A stretch of 52,384 nt of DNA from Clostridium sp. GTDB taxonomy: Bacteria; Bacillota; Clostridia; Oscillospirales; Acutalibacteraceae. The DNA lies in assembly GCA_023663865.1 (NCBI GenBank), contig JAMPGU010000013.1, positions 1 to 52,384 on the forward strand, read 5' to 3'. Numbering within the stretch: the stretch's first letter is position 1; each line of letters starts with the position of its first letter. Below the pieces are notes generated by a model. The model had not been told where the DNA came from. It saw only the letters and a list, made by a program, of their open reading frames with translations, and made no database searches. Shown piece after piece: positions 1 through 6,983 of this stretch. Made by a program: the position numbers and the translations under genes.

Positions 1-20
1 GTATTACAGGAAATTACCAC

Positions 21-52
21 GAGAAACCAATACTTCGTTATGGCACCTCAGC
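21..52 (+). repeat. left arm of a 32-bp imperfect inverted repeat
   Basis: Positions 21-52 match the reverse complement of 1285-1316 at 27 of 32 positions. The conserved core is CCAATACTTCGTTA. The two arms enclose the whole aldolase transcription unit, including promoter and terminator. Similarity stops sharply on both sides of each arm. It could be the end pair of a small non-autonomous element, a recombination site, or two copies of a dispersed regulatory repeat. Confidence 0.5.
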
Positions 53-134
53 TAAGTATTTTACTTCTTATTTTGGGTGTTTTGTTTTTATACCAGCTAT
101 ATTTCGACAAAAATAATATTTTTTATTTTTTCTC

Positions 135-163
135 TTGATTTATAGACCTGTCTCTGTTATAAT
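135..163 (+). promoter_or_regulatory. sigma-A promoter of the aldolase gene
   Basis: A TTGATT -35 box (135-140) and a perfect TATAAT -10 box (158-163) are separated by 17 bp. Transcription would start near 170, giving a leader of about 68 nt. Confidence 0.8.
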
Positions 164-174
164 ACCACTAATCC

Positions 175-204
175 GCTTTAATGCGTTGTGGCTTTAATGC
201 GTTG
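175..204. promoter_or_regulatory. tandem 14-bp repeat downstream of the promoter
   Basis: GCTTTAATGCGTTG occurs at 175-188 and again at 191-204, a 16-bp period lying just after the predicted transcription start. A period of 1.5 helical turns right behind the -10 box would suit an operator, although a simple duplication is equally possible. Confidence 0.4.
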
Positions 205-237
205 AAGTGACAGAAATTAACAAGAGAGGTTCAGACT

Positions 238-1215
238 ATGACTAGCAGAAAAGGTAATTTAATGTCTGTTCGTTCAGACGTTAAGGTGCTGGACGCAACA
301 ATCCGTGACGGAGGACTGTGCAACAATTTTGAATTTACAGACGAATTTGTAACAGAGCTTTACAAAACAAATATTAAATCCGGTGTTGACTATATGGAGT
401 TCGGTTATCGTGCTTCCAAAAACTTATTTGACCCAAAAGATTTCGGAAAATGGAAATTCTGTGATGAGGCGGACATCCGCTCCATCGTCGGTGATAACAT
501 CAGCGATATGAAAATTGCTGTAATGGCTGATGTAGGCCGCTGTGATTTCAAGGAGGATTTCCTGCCTAAGAGTGAAAGTGTAGTTGATATGGTGCGTGTT
601 GCCTGCTACATTCACCAAATTCCTGCTGCAATTGAAATGATTGAGCATTTTAATAATCTTGGATACGAAACAACCTGCAACATTATGGCTATCAGCCAGG
701 CAAACAGCGATCAGGTGGAGGACGCACTTGAAATGCTGGGCAACAGCAGTGTTGATGTCATTTATCTTGTTGACTCCTATGGTTCTCTTTATCCTGAAAA
801 TGCAGGCAAGCTTGCAAAAAAATATCTTGAGTATGGCGAGAAGTACGGCAAAGCAATCGGCTTCCACGCACATAATAACCAAAATCTTGCTTTCGCAAAT
901 ACAATTGAAACACTGTCATATGGTGTTTCCTACTTGGATGCAACCGCTGCAGGTATGGGCAGAGGCGCAGGAAACTGTGCTATGGAATTACTCCTCGGCT
1001 TCCTGAAGAATCCAAAGTACAGCTTATACAGCCTGCTCACCTTCCTTGAAAAATATATTCTTCCTCTGAAGGAGGCAGGAATTGTTTGGGGCTATGATGT
1101 TCAGTATATGCTGACAGGTCAGTTAAACAGACATCCTCGTGAGGCAATGGCATTCACCGCTGAGAAGCGTGTTGATTACTGTGAATTCTACAAGGGACTC
1201 CTTGATAACGACTAA
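238..1215 (+). CDS. DRE-TIM metallolyase / HMGL-like aldolase family protein
   Basis: A 325-residue TIM-barrel aldolase of the HMG-CoA lyase / 4-hydroxy-2-oxovalerate aldolase superfamily, presumably cytoplasmic. The family signature DATIRDGG is at residues 19-26 and would supply the metal-binding Asp and catalytic Arg. The second metal-binding pair, GFHAHNN with His210 and His212, and a GMGRGAGN loop near residue 240 follow in the expected order. The start at 238 has AGAGAGG eight bases upstream; an in-frame ATG at 262 has no comparable site. The gene has its own promoter and terminator and is monocistronic. The substrate is unknown. Family members act in aromatic meta-cleavage, leucine-type condensations or sugar-related pathways, and no partner dehydrogenase is nearby to decide between them. 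Confidence 0.85.
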   Translation: MTSRKGNLMSVRSDVKVLDATIRDGGLCNNFEFTDEFVTELYKTNIKSGVDYMEFGYRASKNLFDPKDFGKWKFCDEADIRSIVGDNISDMKIAVMADVGRCDFKEDFLPKSESVVDMVRVACYIHQIPAAIEMIEHFNNLGYETTCNIMAISQANSDQVEDALEMLGNSSVDVIYLVDSYGSLYPENAGKLAKKYLEYGEKYGKAIGFHAHNNQNLAFANTIETLSYGVSYLDATAAGMGRGAGNCAMELLLGFLKNPKYSLYSLLTFLEKYILPLKEAGIVWGYDVQYMLTGQLNRHPREAMAFTAEKRVDYCEFYKGLLDND

Positions 1216-1235
1216 TATTAAATTGAATAGAAAAC

Positions 1236-1278
1236 AAAAAGTGTCTTTCCGAATGATATCTTTGGAAAGACACTTTTT
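1236..1278. terminator. bidirectional terminator between the aldolase gene and ydcF
   Basis: AAAAAGTGTCTTTCC (1236-1250) pairs perfectly with GGAAAGACACTTTTT (1264-1278) around a 13-nt loop. It is flanked by T on one strand and A on the other, so it can end transcription from both convergent genes. Confidence 0.9.
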
Positions 1279-1284
1279 ATATTC

Positions 1285-1316
1285 GCTGAGATGCTGTAAC
1301 GAAGTATTGGCCTCTC
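1285..1316 (-). repeat. right arm of the imperfect inverted repeat around the aldolase gene
   Basis: Partner of 21-52 (27 of 32 identical after reverse complementing). This copy also contains its own dyad, GCTGAGA (1285-1291) with TCTCAGC (1313-1319), which the left copy lacks. It lies between the terminator and the ydcF stop codon. Confidence 0.5.
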
Positions 1317-1320
1317 AGCT

Positions 1321-2034
1321 TTATTTTACGATAATCTCTTTTGCAAGTGCCATAACCTCTCTTAACAAAAAGGTCGGTAAAATGATTGCCTTCGTTTTGG
1401 CGCTTTGTGCACTTGTCTTTAATCCGTATCGCCTGCAAATCATTTTTGCTCTTAGCTGGTGATATTCCGATGTTGCGATTGCTGTTCGAGAATCAAGCCC
1501 CAGGGAATTTATAATTTCCAGTGAAAAGCGGATATTCTCTTCCGTGCTGGTGGATCGATCCTCAATAATCAGCCTGTCACTGCTTATACCCATATCAATA
1601 AGCATTGCTTGCATACACTGTGCTTCACTTATGTATTCATCTGCACCCTGTCCGCCGCTTAGAATGGCTACTGCTTTTGTATTCTTCTGCAAAAAATCAT
1701 AGGCAGATGCAACCCGCTTAACCAGTGACAAGGAAGGCAAATCGCCCTTCACCTTACATCCAAGAACAATTATGACCCTTTCATCCCCGGCTTTTGTCCT
1801 GCCGGCAAGATAAACCGCCGTCATACATATAAGCAGCAATCCATATCCGCCAAAAATAATAACACAAAATACAGTCTGACTTACGCCTGTGTTATCTAAC
1901 AGTATACCTGCAGTCACGGTAAAAGCACCTGCAAACACGCCTAGTAGGGTTGCAGCATTAAAAACATCTTCAAATATCGGCTCAATAAAAATGATGAATG
2001 TAATTATTCCTATAATAATAAATACAATTTTCAT
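1321..2034 (-). CDS. YdcF/ElyC-like DUF218 membrane protein
   Basis: A 237-residue protein with three predicted membrane helices (about 3-20, 28-45 and 51-75), then a soluble DUF218 domain starting at the typical VIIVLGCKV strand. Other family marks are LSGGQGADE and the acidic EDRSTSTEEN segment in the second half. Family members (SanA, ElyC, YdcF) are linked to cell-envelope integrity and lipid-carrier metabolism, but the reaction is not established. Its ATG overlaps the serS stop codon by one base (TAATG), so it is translationally coupled to serS and is the last gene of the parA-parB-serS-ydcF unit. Transcription ends at the hairpin at 1236-1278. Confidence 0.85.
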   Translation of the reverse strand: MKIVFIIIGIITFIIFIEPIFEDVFNAATLLGVFAGAFTVTAGILLDNTGVSQTVFCVIIFGGYGLLLICMTAVYLAGRTKAGDERVIIVLGCKVKGDLPSLSLVKRVASAYDFLQKNTKAVAILSGGQGADEYISEAQCMQAMLIDMGISSDRLIIEDRSTSTEENIRFSLEIINSLGLDSRTAIATSEYHQLRAKMICRRYGLKTSAQSAKTKAIILPTFLLREVMALAKEIIVK

Positions 2035-3320
2035 TATTTAGTCGGCACAATCTTATCCTTGCCGCCCATATACATACGCAGTGCCTCCGGAATCAAAACA
2101 GAGCCATCTGCCTGCAGATTATTTTCAAGAAATGCAATGAGCATTCTTGGCGGAGCAACTACTGTATTATTCAAGGTATGCGCAAGATAATTGCCGTTTT
2201 CACCCTTTACTCTGATTTTCAGTCGTCTTGCCTGTGCATCTGTCAGATTAGAACAAGAACCAACCTCAAAATATTTTTGCTGTCTTGGAGACCAAGCCTC
2301 GACATCCACACTCTTAACCTTCAAATCTGCTAAATCACCGGAACAGCATTCAAGTGTTCTTACAGGGATATCAAGAGAACGGAACAAATCAACGGTATTC
2401 TGCCACAGTTTATCAAACCACATTTTTGATTCTTCCGGCTTACAAACAACAACCATTTCCTGCTTCTCAAACTGATGAATACGATATACACCGCGTTCCT
2501 CAATACCGTGAGCGCCCTTTTCCTTACGGAAGCAAGGTGAATAAGAGGTCAGTGTTTTAGGCAGCTCACTCTCAGGTGTAATGGTATCAATGAATTTACC
2601 AATCATGGAATGCTCAGAGGTGCCGATAAGATATAAGTCCTCGCCCTCAATTTTATACATCATTGCATCCATTTCCTCAAAGCTCATTACACCGGTAACA
2701 ACATTTGAACGAATCATAAACGGAGGCACAACATAAGTGAAGCCTCTGTCAATCATAAAGTCTCTGGCATAGCTGATAACTGCACTGTGAAGTCTTGCGA
2801 TATCGCCCATAAGATAATAGAAGCCATTGCCTGCAACTCTTCCGGCTGCTTCTAAATCAATACCATCAAAGCGTTCCATAATATCTGTATGATAAGGAAC
2901 ATCAAAATCAGGAACAACAGGCTCACCATACTTTTGAACCTCTACATTTTCGCTGTCATCCTTACCGATTGGAACAGACTCATCAATGATGTTTGGTATA
3001 GACATCATAATTTCTGTTACCTTTTCATTAAGCGCCTTTTCCTTGACTGCAAGTTCTTCAAGCTCCTTTGCCTGCGCATTTACCTGCTCACGAATTGCCA
3101 TGCCCTCTTCTTTTTTGCCCTGTGACATAAGCATACCGATTTGCTTAGACAGCTTATTTCTGTTGGCTCTAAGCTCGTCGGCTCTTGTCATTACGGTTCT
3201 GCGCTCTGTGTCAAGCGCAATTACCTCATCAACCAAAGGCAGCTTTTTATCCTGAAACTTCTTTTTAATATTTTCCTTTACAATCTCTGGGTTTTCTCTG
3301 ACAAATTTTATATCTAACAT
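2034..3320 (-). CDS. serS: seryl-tRNA synthetase
   Basis: A 428-residue class IIa aminoacyl-tRNA synthetase charging tRNA-Ser with serine. The N-terminal 110 residues form the long helical hairpin that grips the variable arm of tRNA-Ser. The catalytic domain carries the motif 2 region (CFRKEKGAHG, then YRIHQFEK) and a motif 3 that ends correctly in an Arg and an EN pair. Motif 3 reads NNTVVAPPRMLIAFLEN where most bacterial enzymes have a Gly-Arg (AxGR), and the usual TAE loop reads TSE, so this is a divergent SerRS. The start is supported by GGAGAA upstream, overlapping the end of parB two bases away. Co-transcription with parA-parB is likely. Confidence 0.95.
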   Translation of the reverse strand: MLDIKFVRENPEIVKENIKKKFQDKKLPLVDEVIALDTERRTVMTRADELRANRNKLSKQIGMLMSQGKKEEGMAIREQVNAQAKELEELAVKEKALNEKVTEIMMSIPNIIDESVPIGKDDSENVEVQKYGEPVVPDFDVPYHTDIMERFDGIDLEAAGRVAGNGFYYLMGDIARLHSAVISYARDFMIDRGFTYVVPPFMIRSNVVTGVMSFEEMDAMMYKIEGEDLYLIGTSEHSMIGKFIDTITPESELPKTLTSYSPCFRKEKGAHGIEERGVYRIHQFEKQEMVVVCKPEESKMWFDKLWQNTVDLFRSLDIPVRTLECCSGDLADLKVKSVDVEAWSPRQQKYFEVGSCSNLTDAQARRLKIRVKGENGNYLAHTLNNTVVAPPRMLIAFLENNLQADGSVLIPEALRMYMGGKDKIVPTK

Positions 3321-3322
3321 AT

Positions 3323-4171
3323 TTATTCTCCTAACTTATTTGCTATTTCCTTTAAATCCTCCGGCGAGTAGAACTCTATTTCAAGTGTGCCCTTACCTCT
3401 GCCGTTATAAACCTTAACCTTTCTTCCGAGAACCTCGGTTAAGGAAAGCTCAACCTCATCATAAAAGGAATCCCGTCTGCGGGATGAGGTGCGTGTTTTT
3501 GTACTGCGCTCCGTCATTTTTGCAAGACGTTCAACATCTCTGACAGTTAGGTTGTTTCTGATTATATTTTGTGCTGCCTCGTAAATCATTGCTTCATTAT
3601 CAAATGCCAGCAATGCTCTGGCGTGACCGGCTGATATTTCGCCGTTTTGCGTCATATCACGCACTTCCTTAGGCAGTTTAAGCAATCTTAACGCATTTGC
3701 AATAGCCGGACGTGATTTACCAACTGAAACAGCCACATCCTCCTGCGTGAATCCGCATCTGTCAATCAATGCCTGCAGACCCTCTGCCTCTTCAATAGGG
3801 TTTAAATCCTCACGCTGCAGATTTTCAATGATAGCAATCTCCATTGTCTCTACATCGCTAAGCTCCTTGATTACTACAGGAACCTCTTTAAGACCTGCCA
3901 TTCTGGAGGCTCTCCAACGTCGCTCACCTGCTACAAGCTGATAGCCGCCGCTGACAAGAGGACGAACCAAAAGGGGCTGAAGAACACCATGCTGTGTAAT
4001 ACTGTCAGCAAGCTCCTGCAAAGCACCCTCGTCAAATGTTTTTCTGGGCTGATCCTTATTTGGAATAATCTCGTTAATAGGAAGTGTATTGGTTGCCACC
4101 ATACTATCAACACTGTTTTCCATCATAAGGGCATTTAAGCCTTTACCCAATCCTGATTGTTTTTTTGCCAT
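3323..4171 (-). CDS. parB: chromosome-partitioning protein ParB / Spo0J
   Basis: A 282-residue CTP-dependent parS-binding protein that loads and slides on origin-proximal DNA and recruits SMC. The N-terminal ParB/Srx domain has NKDQPRKTF (around residues 36-44) and the CTP-binding motif GERRWRA. A central helix-turn-helix (FTQEDVAVSVGKSRPAIANA) reads parS, and a short C-terminal dimerisation domain follows a basic linker. It starts 10 bp after parA on the same transcript. Two parS sites lie upstream of parA. A paralogue, noc, is encoded on the far side of those sites. Confidence 0.96.
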   Translation of the reverse strand: MAKKQSGLGKGLNALMMENSVDSMVATNTLPINEIIPNKDQPRKTFDEGALQELADSITQHGVLQPLLVRPLVSGGYQLVAGERRWRASRMAGLKEVPVVIKELSDVETMEIAIIENLQREDLNPIEEAEGLQALIDRCGFTQEDVAVSVGKSRPAIANALRLLKLPKEVRDMTQNGEISAGHARALLAFDNEAMIYEAAQNIIRNNLTVRDVERLAKMTERSTKTRTSSRRRDSFYDEVELSLTEVLGRKVKVYNGRGKGTLEIEFYSPEDLKEIANKLGE

Positions 4172-4181
4172 ATTTCACCTC

Positions 4182-4943
4182 TTATTGTTTCTTTAAAAAC
4201 TCATCTGTAAATTTCTTATATGCAAAGCTTGGCTTAGAATACTTTTCATAATAAATGATAGGCTCTCCAAAGCTTGGTGCTTCCGCCAGCTTAACACTTC
4301 TGGGTATTTTGGTTTTATATGCTTTGTTAGGGAAGAAGCTGTCAACCTCATCCATAACCTGCTGATTTAACTTCAATCTCGTATCAAACATTGTAAACAG
4401 CACACCTTCCAGCTCCAAATGCTCATTATAGTGCTGTTTTACTGTACGAACTGTACCAAGCAGCTGACTCAGACCCTCAAGTGCGTAATATTCGCATTGT
4501 AATGGTACAATCAAAGTATCAGATGCAGTCAATGCATTCAAACTTAATAAACCTAAGCTGGGAGGGCAGTCAATTATTATGTAATCATATTCCATAACAA
4601 CAGATGCCAAAGCTTTCTTTAATACCTTAAATCTATTCTCATTTTCAGCAAGCTCCAGCTCCGCTCCTGCCAAATCCATATCAGCCGGCAAAACGGATAG
4701 ATTTTTGTACTGTGTTTTTATAATTGCATCCTTTATGGGTACATCATTAATAAGCACATCATATGATGATGCTTCAATTGAAGATTTATCAACACCAACA
4801 CCGCTGGTAGAATTACCCTGCGGGTCACAGTCAACCAATAGGGTGTTTTTTCCTTTATAGCCCAGTGAGGCTGCAAAACTTACGCAAGTCGTTGTTTTTC
4901 CAACTCCGCCTTTTTGATTAAATATAGATACTGTCTTTCCCAT
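4182..4943 (-). CDS. parA: chromosome-partitioning ATPase ParA / Soj
   Basis: A 253-residue ParA/MinD-type ATPase that binds DNA non-specifically in its ATP dimer form and is released by ParB. In Bacillus it also modulates DnaA. The deviant Walker A, KGGVGKTT, is at residues 11-18; Walker A' with DCDPQGNS and Walker B IIIDCPPSLG follow. The start codon has GGAGGTG nine bases upstream. The predicted promoter (4964-4992) is directly adjacent to a parS site, so ParB spreading could repress the operon. Confidence 0.97.
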   Translation of the reverse strand: MGKTVSIFNQKGGVGKTTTCVSFAASLGYKGKNTLLVDCDPQGNSTSGVGVDKSSIEASSYDVLINDVPIKDAIIKTQYKNLSVLPADMDLAGAELELAENENRFKVLKKALASVVMEYDYIIIDCPPSLGLLSLNALTASDTLIVPLQCEYYALEGLSQLLGTVRTVKQHYNEHLELEGVLFTMFDTRLKLNQQVMDEVDSFFPNKAYKTKIPRSVKLAEAPSFGEPIIYYEKYSKPSFAYKKFTDEFLKKQ

Positions 4944-4963
4944 TGCGCACCTCCATGGCTACA

Positions 4964-4992
4964 ATTATACAACATAGCGTTAGGGGGTGCAA
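4964..4992 (-). promoter_or_regulatory. promoter of parA-parB-serS-ydcF
   Basis: On the minus strand, TTGCAC (4987-4992) and TATAAT (4964-4969) are separated by 17 bp. A parS site starts two bases upstream of the -35 box. Confidence 0.7.
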
Positions 4993-4994
4993 GT

Positions 4995-5010
4995 AGTTTC
5001 ACGTGAAACA
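4995..5010. promoter_or_regulatory. parS: parS site 1 (15 of 16)
   Basis: AGTTTCACGTGAAACA matches the parS consensus TGTTTCACGTGAAACA at all positions but the first. It would nucleate ParB loading next to its own operon. Confidence 0.92.
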
Positions 5011-5066
5011 ATTGAATTATTTTTTCGAATTTGTGTTATATTGCTTGAGGATATACTATATATAGA

Positions 5067-5082
5067 TGTTTCACGTGAAACA
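5067..5082. promoter_or_regulatory. parS: parS site 2 (perfect)
   Basis: TGTTTCACGTGAAACA is an exact copy of the Bacillus parS consensus, 72 bp from site 1. Confidence 0.95.
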
Positions 5083-5217
5083 CATATTGATATTGTTAAG
5101 CAACACACATTTAGATAAAATGTCAAGACACACTAGTTATATTTAATTGAAACAATTTTAAATTTAAACAATCACCAATTGAAACACAGTTTATATGAAA
5201 ATCAATATGTTGTATGC

Positions 5218-5233
5218 GGTTTCATATGAAACA
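5218..5233. promoter_or_regulatory. degenerate parS-like palindrome
   Basis: GGTTTCATATGAAACA matches parS at 13 of 16 positions; the central CG is replaced by TA. The dyad is intact. It may be a decayed parS or a weak ParB site. It is unlike the Noc-binding consensus ATTTCCCGGGAAAT. Confidence 0.45.
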
Positions 5234-5269
5234 CAATTCATTTCAGCCTGTAAATATCCCAAAACGCAG

Positions 5270-5295
5270 AAAAAACGAGCTTGCGCCCGTTTTTT
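5270..5295 (-). terminator. terminator of noc
   Basis: Read on the minus strand, AAAAAACGGGC pairs with GCTCGTTTTTT (one G-U wobble) around a GCAA tetraloop, followed by further T. On the plus strand the wobble becomes an A-C mismatch, so it works in the noc direction. Confidence 0.85.
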
Positions 5296-5378
5296 CCACG
5301 TGATGAAAAGAGGAGAATATGTTAAAACGGTTTCCCGTTTTAAGCAAGTTAATTGTACCCGGCGGTACCGACAAGAAG

Positions 5379-6173
5379 CTATGCGATTTTATTTACATTC
5401 TTGTCCTTAGGTATTCTTACCATAAATTCAATATATTCATCTGTCTCTGTTTTATTTGACAAGGCTTCTATTCCGGAATCCTTCATTGCCTGAATTGCCT
5501 TGTTAAAGGTATTTACAAATATTCTGACATCCTTGAATACTCTGTTCGTCTGATGCTTTGCCTTTACTCTGGTATCCAATAGGCTGTCAATATATGCCTC
5601 TGTCTGCTCAACATTTAGCTTTTTTTCAGTAATTGCCTTTAAAGTTGTCCACATTTGCTTTTCTGTCTCCAGTTTAAGCAATGCTCTGGCATGCCGTTCT
5701 GTCAAGCCTTCCTTTTCTATAAAGTATCTGACATCAATCGGCAGCTTCAGCAATCTTATCTTATTAGATAGGGAGGATTGACTTTTTCCGAGCTTCTTTG
5801 CGATTTGCTCTTGGGTTAATCCAAAATGATTCATTAACTGACTAATCGCTTGTGCTTCCTCAAAAAAATCCAAATCGCTGCGCTGAATGTTTTCAAGTAT
5901 TGAGAACACTGCACTTTGCTCATATCCGCAGTCAATGATTACACAAGGAACAGTCTGCAGATTGGCAAGTATAGATGCCCGCAGTCTGCGCTCACCGGCA
6001 ACAACTTCGAAATAATCGCTGTTATTTATCTGCCTGCATAACAACGGCTGCAGTACGCCGTTTTCTTTGATTGAATCTGCAAGGGAGAGCATGTCCTCAC
6101 TTTTAAACTGCTTTCTTGGCTGATAGGGATTTGGCAGTAGCTTTTCAGTAGGTACTTGAACAATGTGCTCCAT
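5379..6173 (-). CDS. noc: nucleoid occlusion protein Noc (ParB family)
   Basis: A 264-residue ParB paralogue that in Bacillus binds dispersed NBS sites and blocks Z-ring assembly over the nucleoid. It has the ParB-domain motifs LLPNPYQPRKQF and GERRLRAS, the ENIQRSDLDFFEEA segment, and a helix-turn-helix with QEQIAKKLGKSQSSLSNKI. It sits next to rsmG as in Bacillus, which together with the separate parB gene favours Noc over a second chromosomal ParB. AAGGAGATGAG precedes the start. It lacks the extended N-terminal membrane-targeting helix seen in Bacillus Noc: the protein starts only about ten residues before the ParB domain, so membrane association is uncertain. Confidence 0.87.
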   Translation of the reverse strand: MEHIVQVPTEKLLPNPYQPRKQFKSEDMLSLADSIKENGVLQPLLCRQINNSDYFEVVAGERRLRASILANLQTVPCVIIDCGYEQSAVFSILENIQRSDLDFFEEAQAISQLMNHFGLTQEQIAKKLGKSQSSLSNKIRLLKLPIDVRYFIEKEGLTERHARALLKLETEKQMWTTLKAITEKKLNVEQTEAYIDSLLDTRVKAKHQTNRVFKDVRIFVNTFNKAIQAMKDSGIEALSNKTETDEYIEFMVRIPKDKNVNKIA

Positions 6174-6219
6174 TCGCTCATCTCCTTGTCTATACTATAC
6201 CATAATGTTTGACAGAAAA

Positions 6220-6248
6220 AAAGGATTTCTCATCGTGAGAAATCCTTT
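6220..6248 (-). terminator. terminator of the rpmH-rsmG gene block
   Basis: AAAGGATTTCTC (6220-6231) pairs perfectly with GAGAAATCCTTT (6237-6248) around a 5-nt loop, and the minus strand continues into a run of seven T. It separates rsmG from noc, which must therefore have its own promoter; TGGTATAGT near 6190-6205 on the minus strand is a possible extended -10. Confidence 0.9.
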
Positions 6249-6272
6249 ACCTTCGACAAATATGTAGTTGTT

Positions 6273-6983
6273 CTATAACGGCTTGGTGTCGATTTTTTTT
6301 GACTTACGGGGATACTTTGTCGGAGTCTGCGAAATCTTTCTTATAATAATAATGGATCTCTTGTCTCCGGTTGGCAATGCAAAATTTGCTACCTTAACCA
6401 CTTCACCGCCAAGAACCTTAATTGCATTTTCAGCATTCGCCAGTTCCTCTTGCGCAGACGCGCCTTTCATTGCAATAAACAAACCGCCGACCTTAACAAA
6501 AGGCATACAGTATTCACAAAGCGCATTCAGGGGAGCTACTGCTCTGGCTGTAGCAAAATCAAACTTCTCTCGGTATTCTTCATCCTTTCCGAATACTTCG
6601 GCTCTGCCATGCTTGTGATTTGCAACAAGCCCTGCAACATTCAGTGCATCCCTTATAAAAGCAAGCTTTTTGTCCACACTGTCAAGAAACGTTACGTCCA
6701 ATCCAGGATTTGCAATCATTAAAGGTGCACCGGGGAAGCCTGCACCCGAACCAATATCTATCAATTTTTGGCCGGCTGTCATCTTAACATATTTTAAGAT
6801 GTAGAGAGAATCAATGAAATGCTTAATTACAATTTCATCAGGATCGGTAATAGCTGTCAGGTTGACACGTCTATTCCATCTAACCAGCCTCTCCGCATAG
6901 GCATCAAAACGATCACAGCCATATGCATCAATGGAAATGCCGATTCTGTCAATCTCTCTTTTTAAAAGTTCATAGTCAATCAT
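6273..6983 (-). CDS. rsmG: 16S rRNA (guanine-527-N7) methyltransferase
   Basis: A 236-residue class I SAM-dependent methyltransferase that modifies G527 of 16S rRNA; loss gives low-level streptomycin resistance in known bacteria. The signature includes NLTAITDPDEI, the SAM-binding loop LIDIGSGAGFPGAPL, and FATARAVAPL near the middle. The ATG overlaps the mnmG stop by four bases (ATGA), so translation is coupled. The long basic tail ending in PRKSKK is a little extended for the family. Confidence 0.96.
   Translation of the reverse strand: MIDYELLKREIDRIGISIDAYGCDRFDAYAERLVRWNRRVNLTAITDPDEIVIKHFIDSLYILKYVKMTAGQKLIDIGSGAGFPGAPLMIANPGLDVTFLDSVDKKLAFIRDALNVAGLVANHKHGRAEVFGKDEEYREKFDFATARAVAPLNALCEYCMPFVKVGGLFIAMKGASAQEELANAENAIKVLGGEVVKVANFALPTGDKRSIIIIRKISQTPTKYPRKSKKIDTKPL

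Larger units (their letters stand above)
1..237. other. non-coding left edge and aldolase leader
   Basis: No coding sequence is visible. The stretch holds one arm of an imperfect inverted repeat (21-52), a possible AATACTT/AAGTATT hairpin (29-60), a strong promoter (135-163) and a tandem 14-bp repeat in the transcribed leader (175-204). A gene ending left of the window cannot be excluded. Confidence 0.6.
4944..5378. other. 435-bp parS intergenic region between parA and noc
   Basis: This spacer contains the parA promoter, two good parS sites (4995-5010, 5067-5082), a degenerate parS-like palindrome (5218-5233) and repeated GAAACA half-sites at about 5149-5186. It ends with the noc terminator (5270-5295) and a second perfect 9-bp hairpin, TTAAAACGG (5322-5330) with CCGTTTTAA (5335-5343). 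No credible gene is present. Confidence 0.8.

Noticed and set aside
424..882. Long antisense ORFs opposite the aldolase, gyrA, mnmE and other genes
   Set aside because: They are mirror frames of well-supported genes with no ribosome binding sites or recognisable domains.
5195..5410. 71-aa plus-strand ORF in the parS spacer
   Set aside because: It runs across the degenerate parS, the noc terminator and the end of noc, has no ribosome binding site and an odd composition.
6591..6601. Third copy of the aldolase-flanking repeat core (AATACTTCG) inside rsmG
   Set aside because: Only nine bases match and they lie in coding sequence, so chance is the simplest explanation.
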